Part shown: positions 19,638 to 30,687 of the stretch, piece by piece | How the letters are laid out: each line of letters opens with the position of its first letter | Numbering within the stretch: the first letter of the stretch is position 1 | Origin: Schistocerca nitens | Lineage: Eukaryota > Arthropoda > Insecta > Orthoptera > Acrididae | NCBI RefSeq assembly: GCF_023898315.1 | Contig: NC_064623.1 | Location: forward strand, 20,853,640-20,917,639 | Length of the DNA stretch: 64,000 bases | Direction of reading: 5' to 3' | Program-made: the position numbers and the translations under genes | Notes under the pieces: generated by a model | What the model was told of the DNA's origin: nothing | Seen by the model: only the letters and a program-made list of their open reading frames with translations | Database searches by the model: none

Positions 19638-19882
19638 CGGCCGGGGTGGTTGGTTCTTTTGGGGAAGGAGACCAGACAGCGAGGTCATCGGTCTCATCGG
19701 ATTAGGGAAGGACGGGGAAGGAAGTCGGCCGTGCCCTTTGAAAGGAACCATCCCGGCATTTGGCTGGAGCGATTTAGGGAAATCACGGAAAACCTAAATC
19801 AGGATGGCCGGACGCGGGATTGAACCGTCGTCCTCCCGAATGCGAGTCCAGTGTCTAACCACTGCGCCACCTCGCTCGGTGG
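19638..19882 (-). repeat. tRNA-derived SINE, family C, near full length
   Basis: In reverse it reads box A GGTGGCGCAGTGGTTAG, TGGACTCGCATTCGGGAGG, box B GGTTCAATCCC, GGCCATCCTGATTTAGGTTT, CTAAATCGCTCCAGCC, GGCACGGCCGACTTCCTTCC and a 3' GGTCTCCTTCCCC with CCAACCA-type repeats. It lies between a reversed family A fragment and a forward family A SINE, a SINE cluster. Confidence 0.92.
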
Positions 19883-19883
19883 C

Positions 19884-20072
19884 CGTGGTGGCCGAGCGGT
19901 TCTAGGCGCTACAGTCTGGAACCGTGCGACCGCTACGGTCGCAGGTTCGAATCGTGCCTCGGGCATGGATGTGTGTGATGTCCTTGGGTTGGTTAGGTTT
20001 AAGTAGTTGTAAGTTCTAGGGGACTGATGACCTCAGAAGTTAAGTCCCATAGTGCTCAGAACGATTTGATCG
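19884..20072 (+). repeat. tRNA-derived SINE (family A)
   Basis: Full head (TGGCCGAGCGGTTCTAGGCG, GGTCGCAGGTTCGAATC), middle (GGGCATGGATGTGTGTGATG) and tail (GTCCCATAGTGCTCAGAAC). The terminal CCATTTGAACC has decayed. Confidence 0.92.
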
Positions 20073-20104
20073 GTTTCTCCGTGTTCTCGACTAACACAAC
20101 ACAC

Positions 20105-21290
20105 TGACGTGGCAGAAGTCACTGGGATACCGCGTCGGACCTTGTTTTTCCCGGCGTAGTGCAGCAGCCTGACTTTGCATGGACTCAACAACTCGTCGGA
20201 AGTCCCCTGCAGAAATACCGAGCCATGCTCCCTCTATAGCCGTCCATAATTACGAAAGTGTCGCCGGTGCAGCAGTTTGTGTACGAGCTGACCTCTCGAT
20301 TACCTCCCACAAATGTTCGATGGTATTCACGTCGGGCGATATACGTGCCAAATCATTCGCTAGAATTGCCCAGAATGTTCTTCAGGCCAATCGCAGACAA
20401 TTGTGGCCCGGTGACTTCAGTGCACTGTCATCCATAAAAATTCCATCGTTGTTTGGGAACGTGTACTCTATGAATGGCTGCAAACTGTCTCCAGGTAGCC
20501 GAACATGGCCGTTTCTAGTCAATGAGCGGTTCATTTGGACCACAGGACCCAGTACATTTGACGAGAACACAGCCCACACCGCCAGCTTGCACAGTGCCCG
20601 GACAACAATGTGGGTTGGTGGCTTTGTGAGGTCAGCGTCACACTCGGACCCTACTATTACTATCCTCCAGCTGCAATCCGGGCTCATATGACCAGGCCAC
20701 GGTTTTCCAGTCGTCTAGAGTCCAACCGATACGGTCACGAGCCCAGAGAGGCGCTGCAGGCGATGTCGCGCTCTTAGCAAAGCCACTCGCGTCGGTCACC
20801 TGCTGCCACAGCCCATCAACGCCAGATTTCGCCGCACTGTCGAAGCGGATACGTTCTTCGTACGTTCCACTGTGATTTCTGTGGTTATTTCACGCAGTGT
20901 TGCTCGTCTGTTACGAATGAGAACTCTACGCAAACGCTGCTGCTCTCGATCGTCAAGCGAAGCCCGGCGGCCACTGCGTTGTCCGTGGTGAGACGTGATG
21001 CCTGAAATTTGGTATTCAGGGTACACTCTTCACACTGTGCATCTGGGAACACTCAATTCCCTAACGATTTCCAAATAAAATGTTCGATGTGTCTAGCTCC
21101 AGCTACCACTCCGCGTTCAGAGTCTGTCAACTCCGCTCGTGCTGCCATAATCACGTTGCAAACCTTTTCACTTTAATCATCTGGTTAGAAATGACAGCCC
21201 AGCCAATGCACTGCCATTTTATACCTTGGGGTACGCGATAGTACAGCCATCTGTATCTGTCGCTGTCCCACGATCTTTGTCACTTTCATT
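20105..21290 (-). mobile_element. Tc1-like transposon remnant
   Basis: The left end begins ACACTGACGTGGCAGAAGTC. The minus strand holds a DNA-binding half (20796-21026: GRRASLDDREQQRLRRVL, RNRRATLREITTEIT, ASTVRRNL) and a catalytic fragment (20382-20687: VVQMNRSLTRNGHVRL, LQPFIEYTFPNNDGIFMDDS, the last matching the second catalytic Asp region where relatives have QQDNA). The halves are in different frames and the right terminal repeat is degraded, so the copy is dead. Confidence 0.75.
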
Positions 21291-21299
21291 GTATTTCAA

Positions 21300-22500
21300 A
21301 GCAGTGGAAACTTTACGAATAAATATTACAATCTTTTTAAAAAGAAGTTTTATTTAAAAACTGAATATTTCTGTACTGCTGCAATGCCAAATTGACGTGC
21401 CCATTATTCTGATTGTTAGCAAAAAAATGTTAAAAGTTGTTGCAGTCGAGAGCAAACAAATACCGGTTATTCAGAACCACAATACCGGTATATGCTATAA
21501 CCGGTTATTCTTTCCCATCCCTTTCGTTTATCCGCCGAGCCGATTCGATCCCGGGTCGACGCATCTCGCCAGATCCCGGAATCGGTGTGCTAACGCATGC
21601 GGCTATCCGGGCTGGCAGGAAGAGGAATTAAATTATCTTACTTTAATTGCTAGAGCATGATATCGCATCCCTGCGAGGAAAGTGACACAAGCGAAAAGGA
21701 GCAATTTTTAGTTTTCGTCTCTAAAAAATACGTGTGGAGTGTCCCAACGTGTACGTCTCTATCTCGCAGTCTTCACTTCAGGACAATTGTGTCGGTTCTG
21801 CTGTAGGCTGCTACACGGTTCGCCACGGCAAAAACAGTATCGCTTCAGCGTCGGTACTCGCAGCGGTGCATCGCTCATTCAAGAAGAGCAGCACATTGTG
21901 AGTGGTGGAACTTTTCATGTATAAGGCAAGTTGAATGTAACTTTTAATATCGTTGAATATTGTAATGCCTTTGTTTATTAAGAGTCTGTATCTTGCATCA
22001 CGATATCCTTCCTTCGGACATTTGTTTTGTCGATTACAGCTGTTGTAAATATTACGAAATTTCGTGCACTGCAACGTACAAGGAAAAAAATGGACATTTC
22101 TGCAATTAAGAAAGTTAATATTGAATTCCTTTCCTTGGTGAAAGGTATTTCTACCTCTTATAAGCCCATTTGTGATCCAATGTTTTCCTAAATTGTGTTC
22201 CTTAAATTTTACCTAGTTCCTGTTCTTTGTTAAACTGTGTTAATTTTCATGAATTTCAGTTTTGAATGTTGTATTTTTCCTAATACAACAATTTGAACTT
22301 TTCATTTCTGAATATCGTCTTATATTAGAGTAAGAAAAATATAATTTGTAGGTGAAATGTGGCAGACGGTTAACATAAATGACTATAAGAAAACAAAAAA
22401 CGTTTTACAAAATTAAGAAATGTGACAAAACTTAAATAATTAATTAATAATTACCTGATAAATAATTCACATTGTACGAGAACAGTACTAAATGTCCATA
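21300..22500. other. Unassigned AT-rich sequence with ACCGGTTA cluster
   Basis: No gene recognised. Between 21460 and 21515 TACCGGTTATTC, ATACCGGTAT and TAACCGGTTATTC form a short cluster of related palindromes. The rest is AT-rich. Confidence 0.35.
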
Positions 22501-23380
22501 TAACCATTGTAAAGCGTATAATGGCTTCACTAGCAAAATTACTTAACCTTAAATTTCAAGGACGTTCATTCTATTTCGGTATAAGTTTTTTACAGAATTC
22601 TTTAGGCCCATTTACCTCAAATAGCGCATTTTTGAGTAGTGCCACTGTTATTGTCAGGGTGCAATATGTTGTACAATTGGAAACGAAAACGGCCCGCTTA
22701 ACGTCACAGACCCAGCTGACGAATTTTCGTCGTACATACTTATGGCTTGGCGCTGTACCATGGTCGCAAATGTGGCGACTCAGTCAGTGCAATTGGGATT
22801 TCCAAAGCTGCAGAATTTTATGGTGCGGCTCTGTTTACGTACGTTCAACCTTCGTTCTGGAGGCCTATTCCCCACTAAAGAGTCCGGCGCGTTACACACG
22901 GAAAGCTTTGCGCTTTCCACTCTCGCGACTGTGCTGTGCCCCTGGGCAGTGGCGTGCTGATTACGCTAATACGTGCACGTCGGGAGCAAAACACGAACAG
23001 AAGTACGGTACAAACAGGGGGAAAAACTGCAGGGAGAGAGAGGGTACAAGCGTCTCGGCGTGCGAGGCACTTTGAGACCAACTGGGCGCGCGGCCTGCGC
23101 GCAACGCGGCGTTCTAATTTTTACGGCAGCTTTAATTGCTCGGCAGCAGCGCGTCCGACACAGGCGCGCCTGAAAATGCCCGCGGGCCCGCGGCCGAAAC
23201 GCAGACCACGCGCTGCAGCGCTGGTGTGTGGTCCGCCGCGGTCTAAACCTGCTGGAACGTGGCACTGGATTGTAGCGGCCGCACCTGATACTCGTGTTTC
23301 TAGCCGTGACTGTACCGAAACATTCCGATATACAACGAAAGGTCCAAAATTAAGCAACAAACGGATATTTTGCAAGTTTG
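22501..23380. other. Unassigned sequence with GC-rich block 22930-23285
   Basis: Open frames on both strands overlap one another in a CpG-rich block and have Arg/Ala-rich translations. No domain was recognised in the 184-codon frame 22521-23075 (+) or in those overlapping it. I do not call a gene. Confidence 0.35.
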
Positions 23381-23399
23381 CGTTTATTTTGCCACAAAA

Positions 23400-24720
23400 C
23401 AGCGTGAACAGGAGATAGTAAAGAGGAAACAATGTAAAGAATACAGAACATAAGCGACTGCAACATGCATAACGGTGCGGAAAAATGTTCTTCGATTGTT
23501 CCTACTTAACGGATTTGCACACACATTCCGACAACTGGTTAACGTGTTCAGTACCACCTCTGGCACCAATACAGACCTGAGAAACGAGGGGTCATGCTGT
23601 GAACGATGTCATGAGTCTCATGTTCAGGCAATAACACCCATTCTTCCTCCAGCGCTGGATGCTGACGTGATGCAACCCCTGTCCCTACTGCATCCCAGAC
23701 GTGCTCTAGGCGATTTAAATCGCGAGAGCGAGCAGACCAGGAAATGTGTGCAAATTCTTCCAAGAAAAAATCAACCACCCGTGCTATACGAGATCGACCA
23801 TTATCGTCCATCAGTTCGTGCCAACAGGACCTCGCAACAACCGCACATAAGGTCCCGAGAGCTCGTCACGATACCTGACAGCGGTCAATCTTTGCCGATT
23901 CATTTTCATGAATAGGTGTTAGAGTGGTCAGCGTAATCCCTGTCCACACCACTCGCGCTCCTCCTCAACACCGGCCTCTTTCCACAATGTTTGCCTCCCG
24001 AAATCGTGTTCCACGTTCCCTCCAGATGCGAATTCATCGAGAATCACCCAACCAAGACTCATCTGTGAAGACAACATTGGTCCACTGTTTGACCGCCCAG
24101 GTGGCACGTTTATGACTCCACTCTCTGTGAAGACGCGTCAGAGGCAGACATACAGCACGTCTCCAACAATGAAGGCCACTCTGCCAAAGCCTGATACAAC
24201 GCGTCCAGCTGATGCTGCGACCTCACATGCCAGTTGCCGTGCTGCACCAAGACGGTACTGTCGTGTCCTTACAGCCAAATAAGGCCGTCTCTCCTAATTC
24301 ACACGTGGTCGGCCCTGCCATGGTCTTCGAGATACAGTTTCGGTCTCTACACACTGTCTCCAGATCAGAGAAATAACAGATCGATTCACGCTAAGCCATC
24401 GGGGCAAATCGGTCTCCGACTGCCCTGCTTCCTTTCTTTCTCTGGCTCTCCACCGCTGGGAGCCTGGTAGGCATCATCTCCGTGCCATACTGCACCGTCT
24501 GTGACTGTGTGGATGTGGAGCTACCCGGGAAACAGTATTCCATTTGATAGGTGTCGTGACGTCATCGTCGGCACGGTTGTTCGTTGCGGAGTGCCTTCTG
24601 TCGTGCAGAACACGATCGTACAGACAGCTGGTTTACAGTTCGTACCATTATATCGTGAATTAGACAGAGGACGGGGAAACAGCGCTTTGTTACTTTAATT
24701 TTGGACACCAATGTGTATCA
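23400..24720 (-). mobile_element. Tc1/mariner-like transposon remnant
   Basis: The minus-strand frame 23548-23811 reads as a transposase C-terminus (MDDNGRSRIARVVDFFLEE, ISWSARSRDLN, LEHVWDAVG, HPALEEEWVLLP). Relatives have QDNARPHTA and WPARSPDLNPIEHVWD, so the second catalytic Asp and the third acidic position can be placed. The upstream catalytic region can be followed in broken frames to about 24690. A second Tc1 in the opposite direction starts at about 24762. Neither terminal repeat was resolved. Confidence 0.7.
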
Positions 24721-24761
24721 CAGAAGGGTGTAGGAAAGAGACGTCCACTATCAGCCCAAAC

Positions 24762-25886
24762 GCGTCCGGACACCCCTGTACGACGCGGGATTGATCATTA
24801 GATGTCACGAAAGACGTGCCCGTCAGTAGACACGGAGGTGAGTTGTCAGCGTAGAGGCAGTAACAGCAGAATTGGTCAGTCAGAAGATGTCAGTCGCTCT
24901 GAACGTGGTCTAGTGATTGGACGAGACCTGCGTCACAAATACATCGGAGACGTTTCAAACCTCCTAAAGCTGCTCAGATCGACAGTTGGTGATGTGATTG
25001 TGAAGTGGAAACGTGAAGGAACAATCAATCGTGCACCAAGACTAGCCACACCTCATGAAATGACCGACAGGGAGCGTCGAGCACTGCGGAATGTGGCAAA
25101 AAAAACGCGCACGAAATCAGCGCAAGGAACCACTCGTGAGTTCCAAAAGTGCTGCCAGCAAACCGGCTAGTACAATGACCGGTACTAGGAAGATAAAAAT
25201 AATCGAGTACAATGACCCTGAAGTCAAGTAGTTGAGTAGTCAGTGCTAAGTGACACTTGATGTAGTGTAAGGGGACTGGACAGTGGATGACTGGAAATGA
25301 GTGATCTGGAATGACGAATCACGCTGTACCCTGTGCCAATCCGCTGGAAGGGATTGGATTTGACTAGTGCCTGTAGAATGTTACCATGCCATCAAGTGTA
25401 GTCCGAACAGCGAAATACGGAGGAGCTGGTGTTACGGTACAGGAGTATCTTTCGTGATTAGCGTACTGCTCTTAAGAAAACGCTGAAATGCGGCAGGATT
25501 TGAGTACATTTTACTGCATTGCATATTGCACGCAGTAGAAGATGAATCAGAGATGATGACTGACTGCTTCAGCGTGACAACGCACCATCTGTTAGGCAAT
25601 GCGCTGCGGGCACTAACATCGCCGAAGTGGACTGCTCTATTCAGAGTCCCGACCTGAACCCAGTGCACCGGAACACTTTGGGGATGAGTCAGAACGCCGA
25701 TTTCGCTGCAGATCCCAGCCTCCAACATTACCTCCTCTGGTTTCGTCTCTTGAGGGAGAATGGGCTGCCACTCCTCCAAGGCATTCACGCACCTAATTGA
25801 AAGTATGCACCCGAGCTGAAGCCATCATTACGGCGAAGGGTGAAAACTTCGCTAATATATATGTCGATACCTTTGATCGCTCAGTA
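24762..25886 (+). mobile_element. Tc1-like transposon remnant
   Basis: The left end GCGTCCGGACACCCCTGTAC and the right end GATACCTTTGATCGCTCAGT fit degraded Tc1 termini. Frame 24802-25170 encodes the N-terminal paired-type DNA-binding region (SRSERGLVIGRDLRHKYIGD, LLKLLRSTVGDVIVKWKREG, TDRERRALRNVA). The same VIVKWKREGT string occurs in the Tc1 at 35-36.6 kb. Further on, WTVDDW-like and WNDES-like catalytic sequence (about 25275-25330) is recoverable, followed by stops. Dead copy. Confidence 0.75.
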
Positions 25887-25891
25887 TTTAC

Positions 25892-26860
25892 TTTGCGAGC
25901 CACCTGACGGTGTGTGGCGGAGGGTACTCCTGCAGCCGCCTACTTCTCTCACCTCTCCTGTTCGATTCACGAATGGTGCGTGGAAAGAATGAAGTCCGTA
26001 CGACATCCAATTTTTCTAAGATTCTGCTCGTGATCGTCTCGAGGGACGTATGGCTTATGTGAGAGAAACTAATATCTTGCCCGATTCTTCTTTGTCTGCT
26101 GTACGGTTCGTGGCGGAGGGTACTCTGTACCACTGTCACTTCCCCTCCTGTTCCACTCGCAATTAGAGCGAGGGAAAAACGACTGTCTGTATGCCTCCTT
26201 ATGCCTCCCTAATTTCTCGTATCTTATCTTCGTGGTCCTTACGCGCATTGTATGTTGCCGGCAGTACAATCGTTCGGCAGTGAGCTTCTGATTCCGGTTC
26301 CCTAAATTTTCCCAATAGTGTTTCTCGAAAAGAGCGTCGCGTTCTTTCCAGGGATTCCCATTTGAGTTCCCAAAACATGTCCGTTACACTTACCTATTTT
26401 TCGAACGTACAAGTAACAAATCTAGCAGCCCGCCTCTGAATTGCTTCGATGTCTTTCTTCAGTCCGACCATACGTCGCACCGGCGTCCTATATGCTGTCT
26501 CCTTTACAGGTGAACCACTCTTTCCTAAAATTCTCCCAACAAACCTAAATCGACCATTCGCCTTTCCCTACCACAGTTCTCAGATGGTCGTTCCACCTCA
26601 CACCGCTTTGCAGCGTTAATCCAAAATACTTAAACGACGTGACTGTGTCAAGCAGGACACTAGTAATACTGCATCCGAACATTACAGGTTTGTTCTTCCT
26701 ACTCAACTGCATTAACTTACATTTTTTCCGCACCAACTGGAAATTTTGTCTAATTCGTCTTGTATTTTCCTACAGTCACTTCTTGGAACATAAGCTCGCG
26801 AAACTGTAACCTTTCCGTGATATAGAACGCCTCTCTTGTAGCGTCTGCCACTGCATTCTT
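25892..26860 (-). pseudogene. Jockey/CR1-type LINE 3' fragments, two joined copies
   Basis: 25892-26099 and 26100-26860 both begin, at their low-coordinate side, with the 3' end seen at 10740-10800 (GGTGTGTGGCGGAGGGTACT; GTTCGTGGCGGAGGGTACTC). The frame 26545-26736 (minus) reads KKCKLMQLSRKNKPVMFG, FKYFGLTLQSGVRWNDHL, matching the C-terminal 'NYLEVRIRSDLKWNDHI' region of the copy at 10.7-12.6 kb. These are two 5'-truncated insertions of one family, end to end. Confidence 0.8.
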
Positions 26861-26882
26861 CTTCTCCCCCTCTCTCTTTCCC

Positions 26883-27106
26883 GAGCTAGGTGGCGCAGTG
26901 GTTAGCACACTGGACTCGCATTCGGGAGGACGACGGTTCAATCCCGCGTCCGGCCATCCTGATTTAGGTTTTCCGTGATTTCCCTAAATCGCTCCAGGCA
27001 AATGCCCTTTCAAAGGGCACGGCCGACTTCCTTCCCCGTCCTTCTCTAACCCGATGAGACCGATGACCTCGCTGTCTGGTCTCCTTCCCCAAAACAACCA
27101 ACCAAC
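26883..27106 (+). repeat. tRNA-derived SINE, family C, full length
   Basis: AGGTGGCGCAGTGGTTAGCA, TGGACTCGCATTCGGGAGGA, GGTTCAATCCCGCGTCCGGC, TGATTTAGGTTTTCCGTGAT and a 3' end of CCAACCA repeats running into CCCT and CT microsatellite. It lies inside the LINE 3' region: LINE sequence resumes at about 27196 (TTTCCGTAACGCTTTCGCG; compare CTCCGTAACGCTTTCGCG at 11057). Confidence 0.95.
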
Positions 27107-27127
27107 CAACCCTCCCTCCCTCCCTCC

Positions 27128-27183
<56 letters not shown>

Positions 27184-27192
27184 TTTTTTTTT
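27107..27192. repeat. (CCCT)n, (CT)n and poly-T compound microsatellite
   Basis: CCCT repeats, then a long pure CT tract, then a T run to 27192. It follows directly on the SINE tail, suggesting growth from it. Confidence 0.95.
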
Positions 27193-27195
27193 CTT

Positions 27196-27395
27196 AGCAT
27201 TTCCGTAACGCTTTCGCGCCGACTGAACGATCCCACGAGGAAACGCGCCGCTCGTCGACGGATCTTGTGTTACTCCTACAAGGCCCTAAACTGACGAACA
27301 ATACTCGAGAATGGGTCCAACGAGTGTAGTGTAAGCCAACCCCACTGGCAGACACTGCAAGACAGGCGTTCTTCAACGAGCTGTGGTCCACTTTT
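27196..27395 (-). pseudogene. LINE fragment, continuation beyond the SINE
   Basis: Matches 11050-11200 of the Jockey/CR1-type copy (GCGCCGCTCG, GAACAATACTCGAGAATGGG versus GAGCAGTATTCAAGTTGTGG) on the minus strand. Together with 26760-26860 it shows that the SINE and microsatellite at 26883-27192 interrupted one LINE. Confidence 0.7.
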
Positions 27396-27399
27396 ACGT

Positions 27400-27625
27400 T
27401 TCCGAGAGCGTACTTTTGTTGAAGTGTCAACCTGTACATTGCTTCCTCGTACGTAAATCTCGCGAAAAGACCGCGAATGTAGAATTCTAGATTCGAGCTC
27501 ACACGAAGGCTTACCAGCAATTGTTGTTCCATTCATGAACGGAACGGGAAAAAGATGAAGTGGCAGTGATGCACAAAGAACCCTCCGCCACACACCGTAA
27601 TGTAGCTTGTGGAGTATAGATGTAG
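27400..27625 (+). pseudogene. Jockey/CR1-type LINE 3' end, opposite orientation
   Basis: Ends CCGCCACACACCGTAATG, then TAGCTTGTGGAGTATAGATG and TAGA: the forward 3' end of the same LINE family. It abuts the minus-strand fragment, making a head-to-head pair. Confidence 0.75.
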
Positions 27626-27902
27626 AAAGTACGCTCCGTACCTGCCGGTTGTGGCGTCAAGCATTTAGTCGGCAGAGCAAGGAGCGGGCATGCCGTTTTT
27701 TTGGGGCCGTGACGGCCACATCAGTTGTACACGGTAGTGAGCTGTGTGTTCGCTATAAGTGGAATCGTTCAAATATCTTGGGATTGCGGTGCCACACCAC
27801 AGTCGGCAACGTGCGTTGATACCACAGACTTTAGCCATCTCTCGCTGCAATCCACAATGACGAACGGGAGGGCTGAAGAAGTCACGCCCCCCTCCTCCCT
27901 CC

Positions 27903-27915
27903 TCCTTCCTCTCTT

Positions 27916-27968
<53 letters not shown>
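27903..27968. repeat. (TC)n microsatellite
   Basis: An almost pure CT tract of about 50 bp after CCTCCTTCCTCTCTTTCTGT. It generates spurious Ser/Leu and Arg/Glu repeat frames on both strands. Confidence 0.97.
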
Positions 27969-27970
<2 letters not shown>

Positions 27971-28029
27971 GCACAGAAGCGCCCTGTCCAATTCGTGACA
28001 TCATCTGAAGCAGTCAGCATCATGAAATA

Positions 28030-28440
28030 GGACTATTGAGTTACTCAAGTCTTAGATGTAAATGTACATTTATAAATGTTGAACATTGTAGTTCAAAACA
28101 GTTTGTTAATTAGTGCATCAAGTGGTGCTTTAATAGTCAGTGACACCTGTAATTATCAAGGACTTCTGTGGCAGAGGACTGTGTCAAGTTAAACAAACTT
28201 TTTAATCATTCGTGTAATAAAGTGAACTAAAATATCGTATGTTGTAGTTCCAATGAGCCATCTCCCAAAGCAATCAATGAACCCTAGTTATGGCTAGACA
28301 GTTGTAGTTTCACCTGGTCATAACAGCAACTCAACCATCGTTTCAACTTATCACGACACATATTCAGGTACTCAAAAATATCATCGTCTTCAAGGAGTTG
28401 GCGTTTTTGGCCCATTCCACCTCATAATCGTTCACGCCAC
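28030..28440. other. Unassigned sequence
   Basis: No recognised coding or repeat signal. Confidence 0.35.
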
Positions 28441-29195
28441 CTCTATTAGGCTATACAGTATTGCTGCTTTAGTTAATCTATTATTAGACACAAGTTGGAC
28501 TGGTCTCTCAAACTCAGTGTATATTTTTCAGTTATAGCTGTAATGGGTTCTATATCTCGTTCTTGTGTAATACTGGTGTTTCTTTTATGGTGCAATAACG
28601 AATACTCTGCTACGAAGTGAAGGAACTTCATTTCTAATAAATCAATTAATCGGAATTGATCAAATGTTACAGTGCAGTACTCGCTGTCATACAGCAGCAA
28701 GGTCGAGGCTATTATTCTGTAAAGTTTACGTAATGTTTCTTTTCATACGTGACCTTTTGATGTGTTTTGTACGGTTTCACAGATATGTCTGAATGTGGCC
28801 AATTTGATCTTATCATCTGACTTGGGCGGTTTAAAACTGCACCATGGATATTTCAGCTCTCTTGTTCACTTATTTGTCCGTCCATAACACTTTCAGCTCT
28901 TATGGGTTCCAATCCTTGAAATGTCATCACTTTTGTTTAATCTGTAGATACTCTCATTCCGGCAACTTGACGCAAGTTATGTACTGCAATCTGAACCTTA
29001 CCTTCAGATTCTCTTCTTATACGCTGATGATCAGCAAGTTGTGGTGTCATGTAGTTAAAATTCCCGCTTTTTAATGTGTCGTTTAACATAATCAAGTATT
29101 TATGAATGATGCCCTGAATATAAACGTTGTATAGGGTAGGGGAACTGTGGGCAATCTCGCCTGGCTCCTTGATTAATGCTGCCAGATTCTGTCCC
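28440..29195 (-). pseudogene. RTE-like LINE fragment
   Basis: Minus-strand pieces in order: SPTLYNVYIQGIIHKYL, QLADHQRIRRESEGKVQIAV, HNLRQVAGMRVSTD (28937-29197), then LLYDSEYCTVTFDQFR, LEMKFLHFVAEYSLL, HHKRNTSI (28473-28700). The first matches the region around RT motif C, with LADHQ where relatives have FADDQ. The second matches the post-RT 'YGSE.WT' region. Several stops and shifts lie between. It belongs to a family distinct from the other RTE copies here. Confidence 0.7.
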
Positions 29196-29222
29196 AATCC
29201 TTACGGTTCGCGTCCTTATTTT

Positions 29223-29418
29223 GGTTCAAATGGCTCTGAGCACTATGGGACTCAACTGCTGTGGTCATAAGTCCCCTAGAACTTAGAACTACTTAAACCT
29301 AACTAACCTAAGGACATCACACACATCCATGCCCGAGGCAGGATTCGAACCTGCGACCGTAGCGGTCGCGCGGTTCCAGACTGTAAGGCCCAGAACCGCT
29401 CGGCCACTCCGGCCGGCC
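29223..29418 (-). repeat. tRNA-derived SINE (family A)
   Basis: Full-length in reverse (GGTTCAAATGGCTCTGAGCA to GCCACTCCGGCCGGC), with box B GGTTCGAATCC on the minus strand. Flanked by CCTTATTTT at 29214-29222 and 29419-29427. Confidence 0.95.
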
Positions 29419-29588
29419 CCTTATTTTCTTTTCTTTTTTTTTGTATATTTATTTCCATTATTTATTTTCTTATTAGAAATATTTTACGACTGTTTTGACT
29501 GTGTTAGAAAATTCTAATGACATACACGAATTCATTTCCCCCTCGCTCAATGCGTCACACCGGAATGTAGCCATGCACATTAGAAAAG

Positions 29589-29590
<2 letters not shown>

Positions 29591-29632
<42 letters not shown>
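29591..29632. repeat. (GT)n microsatellite
   Basis: A pure GT tract of about 20 units. Confidence 0.97.
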
Positions 29633-29637
<5 letters not shown>

Positions 29638-29726
29638 GTGTTCCACATCTCCCCCTAAACAACTCGACCGATTTGAGCTTTGGTGCTCATATACCTTACT
29701 GTTAAGCGACAATCACTGTGAGGATA

Positions 29727-29927
29727 GCCGGCCGCGGTGGCCGTGCGGTTCTGGCGCTGCAGTCCGGAACCGCGGGGCTGCTACGGTCGCAGGTTCGAAT
29801 CCTGCCTCGGGCATGGGTGTGTGTGATGTCCTTAGGTTAGTTAGGTTTAAGTAGTTCTAAGTTCTAGGGGACTTATGACCACAGCAGTTGAGTCCCATAG
29901 TGCTCAGAGCCATTTGAACCATTTTGA
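29727..29927 (+). repeat. tRNA-derived SINE (family A)
   Basis: GCCGGCCGCGGTGGCCGTGC, GGTCGCAGGTTCGAATCCTG, GGTTAGTTAGGTTTAAGTAG and tail CCATTTGAACCATTTT. Flanked by ACTGTGAGGATA (29715-29726) and ACTGCGAGGATA (29928-29939), one mismatch. Confidence 0.95.
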
Positions 29928-30169
29928 ACTGCGAGGATAAGAACCCCCTACCTATCAAAGGGGTAAGGATAAGGGGTGGTGTGGTGAGAGAGAAACATAG
30001 ACCGCAACGTATGAATTCTCAGACTTTCGTCATCCTGTGTTTGAGAATGAGAACACTTAACGACGTGCAAAAAACTGTGCACATAATTTCAAATCTATAC
30101 GAAATTACTTCCTACTGATAACCCCCACAAAATTATGAAACGAAAAAAGTTTATCGCTTACCACTTTTC

Positions 30170-30495
30170 CGCTGTTCAACCAAAGTACCGCATCAGGCAT
30201 TACATCTTTACTACTAACTGTATTCGCGACACATTAGGCACATTCACCACTGAATGTAACTGCAAAATATATCATTTTACGACACGTTATTCAGGAAATA
30301 TGACGTCGTGAACAATGAGACGCGTGAATAACTGCCGCATCATCCACGACGTTTAAATTTATTACCTCTTTGCTGCTTAACTTCATTCGCAATAAATTTC
30401 GCACACAGTATCCACATATGCCGCGGAATGTACCTACAGAATTACATGATTGTACGACACATATTTCAGGGGACATGACGTCATAAACACTACGC
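30170..30495. repeat. Diverged tandem duplication, period about 175 bp
   Basis: TACGACACGTTATTCAGG / ATATGACGTCGTGAAC near 30278-30312 recurs as TACGACACATATTTCAGG / CATGACGTCATAAAC near 30453-30487. CATTACATCTTTACTAC / TATTCGCGACACATT likewise matches TATTACCTCTTTGCTGC / CATTCGC...CGCACACAGT. Two units are seen. No function assigned. Confidence 0.6.
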
Positions 30496-30687
30496 ACAAG
30501 GCCAGACTCTGCGCCGTACGGGCTTGGACGCTGAGTTGTAAACAAACACCTGGGCAACACGGGTTTCTCTGCTAGTGCTGGCTACTACGTAAAGACAGGT
30601 CGTTGTTTAGCGTTGTTACCGAGAATCTCGAAAAGATCTTGACCGATTTGCAATGTGATCCGTTCGAAATGTCAGAAACGTAAAATA

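Noticed and set aside
22521-23075. 184-codon open frame as a host gene
   Set aside because: Overlapped by other open frames on both strands in a CpG-rich block. Composition explains the openness and no motif was recognised.
27665-28030. Arg-Glu or Ser-Leu repeat proteins on both strands
   Set aside because: Products of the (TC)n microsatellite at 27903-27968.
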